From contig CALCHR010000112.1 of the NCBI GenBank assembly GCA_937901185.1, forward strand, positions 1 through 25,835: a stretch of 25,835 nt of DNA, written 5' to 3'. Origin of the DNA: an uncultured Bacteroidales bacterium (GTDB taxonomy: Bacteria > Bacteroidota > Bacteroidia > Bacteroidales > Bacteroidaceae). The notes under the pieces were generated by a model that made no database searches, had not been told where the DNA came from, and saw only the letters and a list, made by a program, of their open reading frames with translations. The translations under genes and the position numbers were made by a program. This document shows, piece by piece, positions 1 to 7,365 of the stretch. How positions within the stretch are numbered: the first letter of the stretch is position 1; each line of letters starts with the position of its first letter.

Positions 1-718
1 ACCAGATGTGTAAGGGGAACATGGCGCTCTTACCGGCACCACCGATAAACATCAGGACAAGGGCTGTGGGCAACATGAAAGCTCCTGCTGCAAAGCCGGC
101 AGCATTGAACTCAAAGCCGAACGAGCCGCAATAGTATCCGTAAATCAGGATACCGATGAGGAAGAACATGTCGGCGAAGCGAGTAACTATAAACGCCTTC
201 TTAGAAGCTGCAATAGCCGCAGGCGTAGTATAGTAGAAGCCAATGAGCAAGTAAGAAGACACACCCACTAACTCCCAGAACAAATACATCTGGAAGATGT
301 TGGTGGCTACAACTAAGCCCAACATCGACATGGTGAAGAGGCTAAGATACGCATAGTAGCGTTGGAAGCCTTTCTCGCCATGCATGTAGCCAAAAGAATA
401 GATGTGGACCATCAGAGAGACCGTAGAGATGACGATCAACATCATCACAGAAATCGGGTCTAACATAATGCCCATATCAAAGTGCAGATTGCCCAGCGGC
501 AACCAGGTCATATTATAAGGTACTACGGTAGGCAAAACGCCGTCTACTCTATCAGCCGTAAAGAACTCGAAAGCAGTCAAGTAAGACAACATTGCCACAG
601 CACCTAAGCACAGCGTGCCTACAAGGCCGGCCGTCTTATGGCTAAGCCATTTCCCACAAAGTCCCAAAAAGAGGAACGAGAGGAAAGGCAGCAACAGAAT
701 CCATAAAGTATATTCCAT
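1..718 (-). CDS. nuoL: NADH-quinone oxidoreductase subunit L, partial (N-terminal part)
   Basis: NuoL is the large antiporter-like proton-pumping subunit at the far end of the membrane arm of complex I. The frame starts with ATG at 718 and runs off the window edge at position 1 after 239 codons, so roughly the last 60% of a usual protein of over 600 residues is missing. Reading it by hand gives a hydrophobic N-terminus (MEYTLWILLLPFLSFLFLG) and the family signature LFWELVGVSSYLLIGF, with the conserved membrane glutamate at about residue 149. The visible part ends in GGAGKSAMFPLHIW, the conserved lysine-containing helix typical of these subunits. It is the last visible gene of the nuo operon, 22 bases after nuoK. 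nuoM and nuoN would be expected just outside the window. The identity is secure; only the missing part is unseen. Confidence 0.95.
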   Translation of the reverse strand, partial: MEYTLWILLLPFLSFLFLGLCGKWLSHKTAGLVGTLCLGAVAMLSYLTAFEFFTADRVDGVLPTVVPYNMTWLPLGNLHFDMGIMLDPISVMMLIVISTVSLMVHIYSFGYMHGEKGFQRYYAYLSLFTMSMLGLVVATNIFQMYLFWELVGVSSYLLIGFYYTTPAAIAASKKAFIVTRFADMFFLIGILIYGYYCGSFGFEFNAAGFAAGAFMLPTALVLMFIGGAGKSAMFPLHIW

Positions 719-740
719 ATTCTAATATATGCTAAGTTAC

Positions 741-1049
741 TTACCACTTCAACTTCTGCAGTCTATCTACTGAAATATTTTTCAGCATACGATAGACGTT
801 GATCATGATAGCAATGGCTATGGCGCTCTCTGCAGCCGAGATGGCGATGGAGAAGATAGCGAAGAAATAGCCTTCATGACCTTCCGGATGAAGCATACGA
901 TTGAACACTGCGAAGTTGATATCCGTAGAGTTAAGCATCAACTCTATAGAGAGAAGAATGGCCAAGGTATTGCGACGTGTAAGGAACCCATACACTCCGG
1001 CAAACATCATCACGGCCGAAACAATCAATATATATTCTAACTGTATCAT
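741..1049 (-). CDS. nuoK: NADH-quinone oxidoreductase subunit K
   Basis: NuoK is a small three-helix subunit of the complex I membrane arm that takes part in proton translocation and resembles MrpC. The protein has 102 residues, close to the usual 100 or so. Both membrane glutamates important in the family are present: Glu36 in LLSIELMLNS and Glu74 in SAAESAIAIAI. Three hydrophobic stretches lie at about 5-22, 27-50 and 60-86, followed by a short basic tail. The gene starts with ATG, lies 15 bases after nuoJ and 22 bases before nuoL in the same direction, and must be co-transcribed with them. Nothing is unusual. Confidence 0.97.
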   Translation of the reverse strand: MIQLEYILIVSAVMMFAGVYGFLTRRNTLAILLSIELMLNSTDINFAVFNRMLHPEGHEGYFFAIFSIAISAAESAIAIAIMINVYRMLKNISVDRLQKLKW

Positions 1050-1064
1050 GCGCTTATTTTTTTA

Positions 1065-1577
1065 CTATCGTTTGCGGGCAATCAGTAAGCCGGCTACAAT
1101 ACACGCCAACAAGAGTACGCTGACTGCTTCAAAGGGGAGCAGATAGCCATTAAACTCTGTGGAGAGCATGTGCTTGCCTATATGGTCCATTGTAATAACT
1201 TTCTCATCGGGGGCATCCAGGGCAAACGCCTTGAACTGCTCCTTAAACAGGATGAAGACGAACATGGCAAAGCCGGCAAGGCTAAGCAACACGGAAGCCA
1301 CGATCTTCTTTGCAGTAGTCTTCCTCAACACCTCTTTGGTGCCACTTGTCAAGAGGATGGAGAACACGTAGAGCACAACGATACCGCCGGCGTACACCAT
1401 CACTTGCACAGAACCCAAGAAGGTATATCCCATCAGGAAGTACAAGCCTGCTGTGCCCAAGAGGACAAAGAGCAGGTAGGTAGCAGCTCTCACGATGCTC
1501 TTTGTAACAACTGTCGCTATTGACGAGAGCATTATGAAGACTGCCAAAATTACAAACATAATATTCTGGGAATCCAT
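1065..1577 (-). CDS. nuoJ: NADH-quinone oxidoreductase subunit J
   Basis: NuoJ is a five-helix membrane subunit of complex I that borders NuoA, NuoK and NuoH near the quinone chamber. The 170-residue protein shows hydrophobic segments at about 5-23, 30-50, 55-78, 92-112 and 145-166. The family signature VQVMVYAGGIVVLYVFSILL covers about 57-76. The C-terminal helix carries LLPFEAVSVLLL with its conserved glutamate. The gene follows nuoI after 12 bases and precedes nuoK by 15 bases. Length and order fit the standard Nuo arrangement. Confidence 0.96.
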   Translation of the reverse strand: MDSQNIMFVILAVFIMLSSIATVVTKSIVRAATYLLFVLLGTAGLYFLMGYTFLGSVQVMVYAGGIVVLYVFSILLTSGTKEVLRKTTAKKIVASVLLSLAGFAMFVFILFKEQFKAFALDAPDEKVITMDHIGKHMLSTEFNGYLLPFEAVSVLLLACIVAGLLIARKR

Positions 1578-1589
1578 CTTTCTTTCTAT

Positions 1590-2102
1590 TTAAGCCTTTG
1601 CATCCACTGCGGTGGGCTCGGCCTTTTTTACTACTTTCTTTTCTATCACTTTGCTGCCGGGCTGGTTGAGCACTTTCACCAGTTTCGAGCGGTCGAACAC
1701 GGCGTTCTCAAAACTTTGGTCAAAGGTGATAGCTCCGTGGGGACAGGCTTTTGTGCAGAGTTGGCAGAACATGCAGCAGCCGAGGTTGTACTCATAGCGC
1801 ACAAGCTGCTTTTTCTTCTTACCATCTTCTGTCTCCACCATTTCGCTTACCACTTTGATAGTGTCGTTGGGACAGGCCATTTGGCAGAGTCCGCAGGCTA
1901 TACACTTGTGTTCGTTGTCTTCGTTGTGGGGCATGGTGAGCGAACCACGGAAGCGGTCGAACATCTGGAGTGTGTCGCGGTTTTCAGGATATTGCTCTGT
2001 GATTTTCTTGGTAAAGAACTCGCGCATGGAGGTTTTCAATCCTACGCACAAGGTCTTGATTCCACCGAGCAACCCTTCCATATAGTTTTTTTCTTCGTTC
2101 AT
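1590..2102 (-). CDS. nuoI: NADH-quinone oxidoreductase subunit I, 2x[4Fe-4S] ferredoxin-like
   Basis: NuoI carries two [4Fe-4S] clusters (N6a and N6b) that pass electrons towards cluster N2 in NuoB. The 170-residue protein has two complete motifs: Cys67-x2-Cys70-x2-Cys73-x3-Cys77 (CIACGLCQMACP), and Cys110-x2-Cys113-x2-Cys116-x3-Cys120 (CMFCQLCTKACP). An additional Cys109 sits just before the second motif. The N-terminal 60 residues include the amphipathic region that docks onto the membrane arm. The C-terminus from about 150 is lysine- and alanine-rich and looks disordered. nuoH lies 10 bases upstream and nuoJ 12 bases downstream. Because nuoE, nuoF and nuoG are absent here, this subunit is a plausible entry point for electrons from an alternative donor; that is an inference from the family, not visible in the sequence. 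Confidence 0.96.
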   Translation of the reverse strand: MNEEKNYMEGLLGGIKTLCVGLKTSMREFFTKKITEQYPENRDTLQMFDRFRGSLTMPHNEDNEHKCIACGLCQMACPNDTIKVVSEMVETEDGKKKKQLVRYEYNLGCCMFCQLCTKACPHGAITFDQSFENAVFDRSKLVKVLNQPGSKVIEKKVVKKAEPTAVDAKA

Positions 2103-2112
2103 AGCATCTTAT

Positions 2113-3210
2113 TTAGAAGTGAAATCCATAAGCTACGGCTATAGCCATCAACACAAGGTTTACCATACTGATGGGCACGAGGTACTTCCATTCGAGCGAG
2201 AGAATCTGGTCGATTCGCAGACGGGGGAATGTCCAGCGCAACCACATCAGGAGGAACACTACGAAGAAAGTTTTGCCCACGAACCAAACGGCGCCGGGAA
2301 TGTAAGCCATCACTTCGTTGAAAGCGTCAAGTCCGGGGATCACCAACGGAGCCCAACCGCCCAAGAAAATGGTAGAGGCCATACCGGCACAGATAAAGAG
2401 GTTCAGGTACTCAGCCAAATAGTAGTAGCCGAAGTGCATACCGGAATACTCTGTGTGGTAACCGGCTGTCAATTCGCTCTCACACTCGGGCAAGTCGAAC
2501 GGGCCGCGGTTACACTCGGCGTTACCGGCAATCAGATAGACTACGAAAGCGATGACGGCGGGAAGATGTCCGCGGAAGATGTTCCAGCCTTCAGCGGCCT
2601 GTTGGCTGCAGATTTCTGAGAAGGACATGGTGCCGGTCAAGCAAATCATGGTCAGCATGGTCAAGCCGATAGAGAGTTCGTAGGAGATAATCTGTGCGCC
2701 GCTTCGCATGGCTCCGATGAGTGAATACTTGTTGTTGGAGCTCCAACCGGCGAGCAGGATGCCCACTACGCCCACGCCGGAGATGGCGAGGAAGAAGAAG
2801 ACGCCTACGTTAAAGTCTATAATCTGCGCTCCGGCGTTCCAGGGCAAGCAGGCGAAGGTTATCATCGAAGCTGTCACGATGAGGAACGGCGCCAGGTTAT
2901 GCAGGAACATATCTGTGTTGCGCAGGTTGATAATTTCCTTTGTCAGCATCTTGAACACGTCGCCAAACACCTGCAGCGTTCCCCAGGGACCTACGCGCAT
3001 CGGGCCGAGGCGGCACTGGAAGGCTGCGCAGACTTTGCGCTCCATGTAGATCAAGACGATGGCAAACACTGCATAGAGCGTGATGATGGCCAGAGCCACC
3101 AGGATGCTCTCTGTCAAGATAGCAGCCCATTCCGGCATCACTCCGGTGAGCAGGCCGTGAAGCCATTCTGTTACTATACTAAAATCAAACATAGTTTTCT
3201 TATTTGACAA
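2113..3210 (-). CDS. nuoH: NADH-quinone oxidoreductase subunit H
   Basis: NuoH is the membrane subunit that, with NuoB and NuoD, forms the quinone-binding chamber of complex I. The 365-residue protein is hydrophobic over most of its length, with about eight membrane segments. It carries recognisable family motifs: ERKVCAAFQCRLGPMRVGPWG in its first 90 residues (charged loop facing the quinone site), RGPFDLPECESELTAGYHTE in the middle, and LRWTFPRLRIDQILSLEWKY near the end. It is about 40 residues longer than the E. coli protein, mostly through an N-terminal extension before the first conserved helix. It follows nuoCD directly after 12 bases, the spot where nuoE, nuoF and nuoG would stand in the E. 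coli operon. Confidence 0.97.
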   Translation of the reverse strand: MSNKKTMFDFSIVTEWLHGLLTGVMPEWAAILTESILVALAIITLYAVFAIVLIYMERKVCAAFQCRLGPMRVGPWGTLQVFGDVFKMLTKEIINLRNTDMFLHNLAPFLIVTASMITFACLPWNAGAQIIDFNVGVFFFLAISGVGVVGILLAGWSSNNKYSLIGAMRSGAQIISYELSIGLTMLTMICLTGTMSFSEICSQQAAEGWNIFRGHLPAVIAFVVYLIAGNAECNRGPFDLPECESELTAGYHTEYSGMHFGYYYLAEYLNLFICAGMASTIFLGGWAPLVIPGLDAFNEVMAYIPGAVWFVGKTFFVVFLLMWLRWTFPRLRIDQILSLEWKYLVPISMVNLVLMAIAVAYGFHF

Positions 3211-3222
3211 ATTGCTTATACA

Positions 3223-4908
3223 TTATCTATCCACGTCGGGCACAATATAGTCTACTGTTCCGCCGATGGTTATCAAGTCGGCCAACATACTGCCGGAGCA
3301 GGCTGTGTCCATCGCTGCCACCAAGGGCAATCCGGTAGAGCGGTAGTGCAGGCGATAAGGGCTCTTGTCGCCTTTGCTTTCCAAGAGAACGCCAAATTCT
3401 CCACGGCTGCCTTCCACTGCTGTGTAGTAGGTTCCGGCGGGCACTTTGATAATGGGCTTCATCTTTTCTTGGAAGTTGCCTTCGGGGATGTTGTCGATGA
3501 GCTGCTCGATGATGTTCAAGCTCTCCATGATTTCTTCCATACGCACGAGCACGCGGGCAAAGCTGTCGCCCTCGGTGTGAACTATCTCTTTGAAGTCCAC
3601 TCTGTCGTAGGCGGCATAGGGCATACGTTTGCGCACATCGTTGTGCCAGCCTGAGGCGCGTCCTGTACCTCCTGTACATCCGAAGCTTATCACCTGCTCT
3701 TTGGTGAGCACGCCTACGCCCTTGGCGCGGTTGTGGAAGATGACATTGCCGATAAAGATATCGTAGTACTCCTTGATGTTCTTACGCATGTAGGGGATAA
3801 ACTCCTTCACGCGCTTCTGGAAGTTCGGATGGAGGTCTGCCATCACACCGCCGATGGTGTTGTAGTTGAGGATAAGGCGGCCGCCGCAGGTCTCTTCGAA
3901 GATGTCGAGTATCTTTTCGCGGTCGCGGAATCCGTAAAGGAAGGCGGTGGTGGCTCCGAGGTCTTGGCAGAGGCAGGAGAAGAAGAGGATGTGTGAGTCG
4001 ATACGCTGCAGCTCGTCCATGATGGTACGGATTACCTTCACGCGGTCGCTCACCTCTACGCCCATGGCTTTTTCGATACACATACACAGGGCGTGACGGC
4101 TCTGCATAGCGCCGAGGTAGTCCAAGCGGTCTGTCAGGGCGAGTGTTTGCGGATAGGTGAGGCTCTCGTTCATCTTTTCGATGCCGCGGTGGATGTATCC
4201 CAGCACGGGGTCTATCTTCTTGATTACTTCGCCTTCGAGGGCCACGCGGAAGTGGAGCACGCCGTGTGTGGAGGGGTGCTGCGGACCGATGTTCACCACG
4301 TAGTCGCCGTCCTTAAAGATTTCGCGTCGGTTGCTCTTCACGCTGCCGTCGGGCTGCATGGTGAGCACCTCTGTGTCGTCGGCCAAGGGGGCGTTGGTCA
4401 TGCGCAGGGGGTTGTTCTTTTCGGTCTCGTCGTCCTTACGGAAGGGATAGCCCACCCAGTCTTCGCGCATGAAGACGCGGCGCATGTCGGGGTGGCCTAC
4501 GAACTTGATGCCGTAGAAGTCGAACACTTCGCGCTCGTAGATGTTGGCCACGTCCCAGAGGTCGGTCACGCTCGGCAGGAGTGGATGCTCGCGGTCGGTG
4601 GTCACGGTCTTCAGACAGACGCGCTTGCCGGTCTCGGTCGATTCGAGGTGGTAGATAACGCCCAGTCCGTCGGCTTCCCAGTCCATACCGGTGAGGCACT
4701 CCAGGAAGTCCATCTTCTCTTCGTCGTGCAAGCGTTTCATTTCTTCGTGGAGCTGTTCGGGCGCCACTTCTTTCATATTGCAGAGGTTCTCCGCGGGAGC
4801 GGCCGGTTCTGCTTGTGCTGCGGATTTCGGTGCCACCGGTTTTTCAGCCGGTGTGGCAGCGTTGGCTGCGGGCACAGCTTTTTCTGTCAACAAATTTTCT
4901 TTGTCCAT
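3223..4908 (-). CDS. nuoCD: NADH-quinone oxidoreductase subunits C and D, fused
   Basis: This single protein joins NuoC (30-kDa subunit) and NuoD (49-kDa subunit), the core of the quinone-reducing connection of complex I. Of its 561 residues, 1-45 form an alanine- and proline-rich low-complexity leader without a recognised role. About 46-165 is NuoC, with the signature EREVFDFYGIKFVGHPDMRR at 125-144 and the FRKD end. About 200-561 is NuoD, beginning at VVNIGPQHPSTHGVLHFRV, whose His residues belong to the quinone-site loop, and ending with the conserved GGTVDYIVPDVDR. The C-D fusion is also known from E. coli and is usual in Bacteroidetes. nuoB ends only 4 bases upstream, suggesting tight translational coupling. 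The ATG at 4908 is the only reasonable start. Confidence 0.97.
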   Translation of the reverse strand: MDKENLLTEKAVPAANAATPAEKPVAPKSAAQAEPAAPAENLCNMKEVAPEQLHEEMKRLHDEEKMDFLECLTGMDWEADGLGVIYHLESTETGKRVCLKTVTTDREHPLLPSVTDLWDVANIYEREVFDFYGIKFVGHPDMRRVFMREDWVGYPFRKDDETEKNNPLRMTNAPLADDTEVLTMQPDGSVKSNRREIFKDGDYVVNIGPQHPSTHGVLHFRVALEGEVIKKIDPVLGYIHRGIEKMNESLTYPQTLALTDRLDYLGAMQSRHALCMCIEKAMGVEVSDRVKVIRTIMDELQRIDSHILFFSCLCQDLGATTAFLYGFRDREKILDIFEETCGGRLILNYNTIGGVMADLHPNFQKRVKEFIPYMRKNIKEYYDIFIGNVIFHNRAKGVGVLTKEQVISFGCTGGTGRASGWHNDVRKRMPYAAYDRVDFKEIVHTEGDSFARVLVRMEEIMESLNIIEQLIDNIPEGNFQEKMKPIIKVPAGTYYTAVEGSRGEFGVLLESKGDKSPYRLHYRSTGLPLVAAMDTACSGSMLADLITIGGTVDYIVPDVDR

Positions 4909-4912
4909 AGTC

Positions 4913-5551
4913 TTAAGCCTCCTCCTGCTGTTTTAAGAGTTCCTGATTGGTTGCTTCCATCTGTTTCTTGTAGGGGTCTTTCTCCTTGCGGTTGGTGGTT
5001 CCGAAGAAGTTTTCCACCTTCACTTTGCGCTGTAGCTGCATCATGCCGTAGAGGAACGACTCGGGACGCGGCGGACAGCCGGGCACATAGACGTCTACGG
5101 GGATAATCTGGTCTACGCCTTTCACTACGTGATACGACTTTGTAAACGGTCCGCCGGAGATGGAGCAGCCGCCGATGGCTACTACATATTTGGGGTCGGC
5201 CATCTGGTCGTACAAGCGTTTCAAGACGGGGGCCATCTTCGTGGTGATGGTGCCACTCACCAGGATTACGTCGGCCTGGCGCGGACTGTTGCGCGTCACC
5301 TCAAAGCCGAAGCGGGCGATGTCGTAGCGCGCGGCGCAGACGGCCATAAATTCGATACCACAGCAACTGGTGGCGAAGGTCAGCGGCCAAAGCGAGTTGC
5401 TGCGGCCCCAGTTGATGAGGTCGTCCAGCGGGCGCACGGCCACGTTTACACCGCCGGCGTTCAGCTCGGCTACAAGTTGCTCAAAGGTTTCGTTGTCCTT
5501 AAATTCCTCATAAGGAATCGACTTGATTTTGGGCTTCTTCATTATTGCCAT
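4913..5551 (-). CDS. nuoB: NADH-quinone oxidoreductase subunit B
   Basis: NuoB binds cluster N2, the last [4Fe-4S] centre before quinone. With the start at 5551 the protein has 212 residues. All four cluster ligands are visible: the adjacent Cys63-Cys64 (FATSCCGIEF), Cys129 (IGGCSISGG) and Cys159 (VPGCPPRPE). The frame is open further upstream, to 5770, but that stretch lies inside nuoA and gives no family-like sequence. The ATG at 5551 has a good ribosome binding site (AAAGGAG, 7 bases away) and overlaps the nuoA stop by 10 bases. A second ATG at 5542 is possible but 16 bases from that site. The C-terminus is glutamine- and lysine-rich and probably disordered. Confidence 0.96.
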   Translation of the reverse strand: MAIMKKPKIKSIPYEEFKDNETFEQLVAELNAGGVNVAVRPLDDLINWGRSNSLWPLTFATSCCGIEFMAVCAARYDIARFGFEVTRNSPRQADVILVSGTITTKMAPVLKRLYDQMADPKYVVAIGGCSISGGPFTKSYHVVKGVDQIIPVDVYVPGCPPRPESFLYGMMQLQRKVKVENFFGTTNRKEKDPYKKQMEATNQELLKQQEEA

Positions 5552-5892
5552 TTCAGCGCTCCTTTCCTCCAGGCGTAAGCCAGGCCCAGAACTAAAATAA
5601 ACAAGAAGAAGAGCACGCTCAACAGGCCGGCAGGACCCAGCGAGCGCATCACGACGGCCCAGGGGAAGAGGAACATCGTTTCTACATCGAACATGAGGAA
5701 CAGAATGGCGAACAAGTAGTAGCCGATGCGGAACTGCATCCACGAACGGCCGCGCGTGGGCACGCCACACTCGTAAGCCTCCTCCTTCTGCGCATTGAAG
5801 CTGCGAGGTGCTATCAGCTTGGCCAGCACCGTCACTATGCCCACAAACGCAATACCTGTCAACAAGGCTGTGACAAACAAGGTAAAGTTCAT
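5542..5892 (-). CDS. nuoA: NADH-quinone oxidoreductase subunit A
   Basis: NuoA is a three-helix membrane subunit whose long loop contacts NuoB, NuoD and NuoH at the quinone site. The 116-residue protein has helices at about 5-27, 60-82 and 88-108. The loop motif EEAYECGVPTRG at about 37-48 contains the conserved cysteine, and LFLMFDVETMFLFPWAVV contains the conserved Asp-Glu pair. It is the first gene of the operon. Its start codon lies about 235 bases from the predicted transcription start, so the message probably has a long leader. A weak AAGAG precedes ATG by a few bases. Its last bases overlap the start of nuoB. Confidence 0.96.
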   Translation of the reverse strand: MNFTLFVTALLTGIAFVGIVTVLAKLIAPRSFNAQKEEAYECGVPTRGRSWMQFRIGYYLFAILFLMFDVETMFLFPWAVVMRSLGPAGLLSVLFFLFILVLGLAYAWRKGALKWQ

Positions 5893-6133
5893 AGCTCTTT
5901 AATGTTATTATTAATATTATTGTATAATTCTCTCACGACGACACTACGGGCGGGCTGGCAAAGACGATATAAAAAAGGCCGCACGTTGGGGTTAGGGCTT
6001 ACCCACGCACGGACAAAACTCAAACAACAGAATGCTCGCTTGCATCCCGCAACAAATTGAAGCACACACGCATACAGAATATGCGAGGTGCAAATGTGTT
6101 TGCCCTGTTCCACGTAGTTCGTCTTTTGCACTG

Positions 6134-6165
6134 CAAAGGTACAGAAAAAATTGGCAAATCTGCAA
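6134..6165 (-). promoter_or_regulatory. Predicted promoter of the nuo operon
   Basis: On the minus strand, TACCTTTG at 6141-6134 matches the Bacteroidetes -7 element TAnnTTTG, and TTG at 6165-6163 stands 21 bases upstream in the -33 position. Transcription would start near 6127, giving a leader of about 235 bases before nuoA. The sequence just before the nuoA start is very AT-rich, as usual for this phylum. Assigned by motif match only. Confidence 0.6.
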
Positions 6166-6488
6166 ACCTCACATAGCAAATCTTCTGCAAAAAAATCGCC
6201 ACCCTCGCTCCATTCTGCGCTGCCAAAGTCTCTCCACAACCTCTTCTCTCCCTCTTGCCAAAAGGGAGGACGGTGTGGCGGGGGCTGATTTTTTGAATAT
6301 TTAAGAAAGTTTAAGAATTGCGAGGGCGGCGACAGCGCTGAAATGACGCCGGGGGTGGCAGAAATTTTCTTCGGTGTGGAGAAAATCTGCGTAGCTTTTA
6401 CCAAAATTTTCTTAGTAAAGGCCGAAGAAAATTTTTCTCTTTACTAAGAAACGGCCGTAAAGTCCCATTTTTCCGTTCTCCGACAGCC

Positions 6489-6526
6489 AAAAAAAGCGGG
6501 AGCCTACTATAGGTTCCCGCTTCGCT
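6489..6526 (-). ncRNA. Candidate tiny hairpin RNA of repeat copy 1 (terminator-like)
   Basis: Right after the promoter, on the minus strand, stand GCGGGA, an A, CCTA, loop TAG, TAGG, a C, and TCCCGC, followed by seven T's (6495-6489). This is a 25-base hairpin (6496-6520) with one internal A-C mismatch and a U-tract, a textbook intrinsic terminator. With a start near 6525 the transcript would be only about 35-40 nucleotides. Copy 2 keeps the shape and length but has GCAGGA/TCCTGC arms, a compensating change. Whether the RNA accumulates or only ends transcription is unknown. Confidence 0.5.
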
Positions 6527-6530
6527 ATGA

Positions 6531-6562
6531 CAAAGATAATATATTTGAGGGCGAAATGCAAA
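6531..6562 (-). promoter_or_regulatory. Promoter inside repeat copy 1
   Basis: On the minus strand TTTG (6562-6559), a 20-base spacer and TATCTTTG (6538-6531) match the Bacteroidetes consensus fully. The same elements with the same 20-base spacing occur in copy 2 at 13781-13812. Transcription would begin about 6525, directly before the hairpin at 6496-6520. Confidence 0.65.
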
Positions 6563-6604
6563 TCAGCTTTAACTTTCTTTTGCAGAATAGTTAAAATGGT
6601 GCTG

Positions 6605-6649
6605 CAAAAAGCCTTTAAGGTTTCTAAGGTTCTTAAGGTCCCTAAAGGC
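6605..6649 (-). terminator. Predicted terminator of the dxs-trk operon
   Basis: On the minus strand after the GIN gene, GCCTTTAGG pairs with CCTTAAAGGC (one bulged base) around a loop of about 20 bases and is followed by TTTTT at 6610-6606. The loop is made of imperfect 9-base steps built on AAGG or CCTT (AAGG at 6617, 6626, 6635 and 6645 on the plus strand), so alternative small palindromes can also form. Strength is uncertain because the loop is long. Confidence 0.45.
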
Positions 6650-6678
6650 CTTAAAGCCGCTCCAACCAAGCCGCTCTC

Positions 6679-7338
6679 TTACAAGCGCTTCAAGTGCTCG
6701 TCGTAAATGACGCCGGTACCGTTTTTCTCGAGCGTCACGTTTCCGCTCTGGCCTTGCAGATAGATGTGTCCGATGCCGTTGAGCACCACGCTCAAGCGCT
6801 CCAGGCTCAGGCCTCTAAGGTCGGCCGAGCCGCTGCCGTTCAGGGTGAGCGTGGTTTCAGGACACAGGATGCTGTCGGCCGTCAGCGCCCCTACCCCATT
6901 CAGCTCCAGACAGAGCGGCGAACTGATTTCCACCTTGCCCAAGCGCAGGCATTTTCCGCCGTTGAGCATAAAGGAATTGACGAAGGGCGAGTAGAGATGC
7001 ACCACAGCCACCACGCCCTCGGGCATGCGATAGCGGCGGTCGGTCTCCACCAGGAGTTCGCCGTCTCTCACCTTGACTTTCATATTTTCCAGCACCTCTT
7101 CGGGGCCCATGAGCACCACGCGCGGCTGCTCGTCGGCAGCGGTCTGCGTGTAGGTCACGTCGGCAAAGCAGTCGAGCATGGCGGAGCAATAGTCGCTCAC
7201 CAGCACTTCTTTCTTGGCAAATCCGGTTGTGTCCACAGGGGCTTCGGCCACCTGCTTCACCAGTTCGTGGATGTTTTTATTGTTGCAAGCGGTCAGCGTA
7301 AGGACGGCGAGCAAGCAAAGGAGCATCGTTTTTTTCAT
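6679..7338 (-). CDS. Head-GIN (DUF2807) domain lipoprotein
   Basis: The 219-residue protein begins with a lipoprotein signal (MKKTMLLCLLAVLTLTAC), with the acylated Cys at 18, so it should be anchored to a membrane on the periplasmic or outer side. From about 40 on it is a beta-repeat protein with regularly spaced turns: LNGGK, LNGVG, LNGSG, LNGIG and KNGTG. This pattern is typical of the head-GIN (DUF2807) family of right-handed beta-helix-like proteins, once called putative autotransporter adhesins; their function is not established. It is the last gene of the dxs-trkA-trkH operon, 27 bases after trkH, and a predicted terminator follows about 30 bases after its stop. Its link to potassium uptake or Dxs is positional only. 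Confidence 0.8.
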   Translation of the reverse strand: MKKTMLLCLLAVLTLTACNNKNIHELVKQVAEAPVDTTGFAKKEVLVSDYCSAMLDCFADVTYTQTAADEQPRVVLMGPEEVLENMKVKVRDGELLVETDRRYRMPEGVVAVVHLYSPFVNSFMLNGGKCLRLGKVEISSPLCLELNGVGALTADSILCPETTLTLNGSGSADLRGLSLERLSVVLNGIGHIYLQGQSGNVTLEKNGTGVIYDEHLKRL

Positions 7339-7365
7339 ATCGCGTAGAGTTTTTATATCAGTCTG

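Larger units (their letters stand above)
6295..6585 (-). repeat. 291-bp MITE-like intergenic repeat, copy 1
   Basis: This block matches 13758-14048 in reverse orientation over exactly 291 bases without gaps; by hand count 249 positions agree (about 85%). Near its ends are imperfect 13-base inverted repeats: AAGAAAGTTTAAG at 6303-6315 and CTTTAACTTTCTT at 6567-6579, one mismatch. Read on the minus strand it holds, in order, a consensus promoter, a 25-base hairpin plus seven T's, a variable stretch, and an almost invariant block with a 13-base palindrome whose arms (TTTCTTAGTAAAG and its complement) lie at 6408-6420 and 6439-6451. The rest of the 5893-6678 gap outside this copy, the nuo promoter and the operon terminator shows nothing I can name. 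No transposase or clear target duplication is seen. Mobility is inferred from repetition and terminal repeats. Confidence 0.85.

Noticed and set aside
5552..5770. Longer nuoB start at 5770
   Set aside because: The added residues overlap nuoA in another frame and do not resemble NuoB, while the ATG at 5551 has a good ribosome binding site.
6032..6304. Open frame of 90 codons on the plus strand between the nuo promoter and repeat copy 1
   Set aside because: There is no promoter, ribosome binding site or recognisable protein feature, and it runs into the repeat. The stretch is better read as leader and spacer DNA.
5889..6404. Open frame of 171 codons on the minus strand upstream of nuoA, whose first 40 or so residues resemble the frame at 13939-14124
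   Set aside because: Both frames begin at a TTG inside the 291-bp repeat, and the resemblance follows from DNA identity of the repeat. Past the repeat the two sequences have nothing in common, there is no ribosome binding site, and this frame runs through the nuo promoter and leader.
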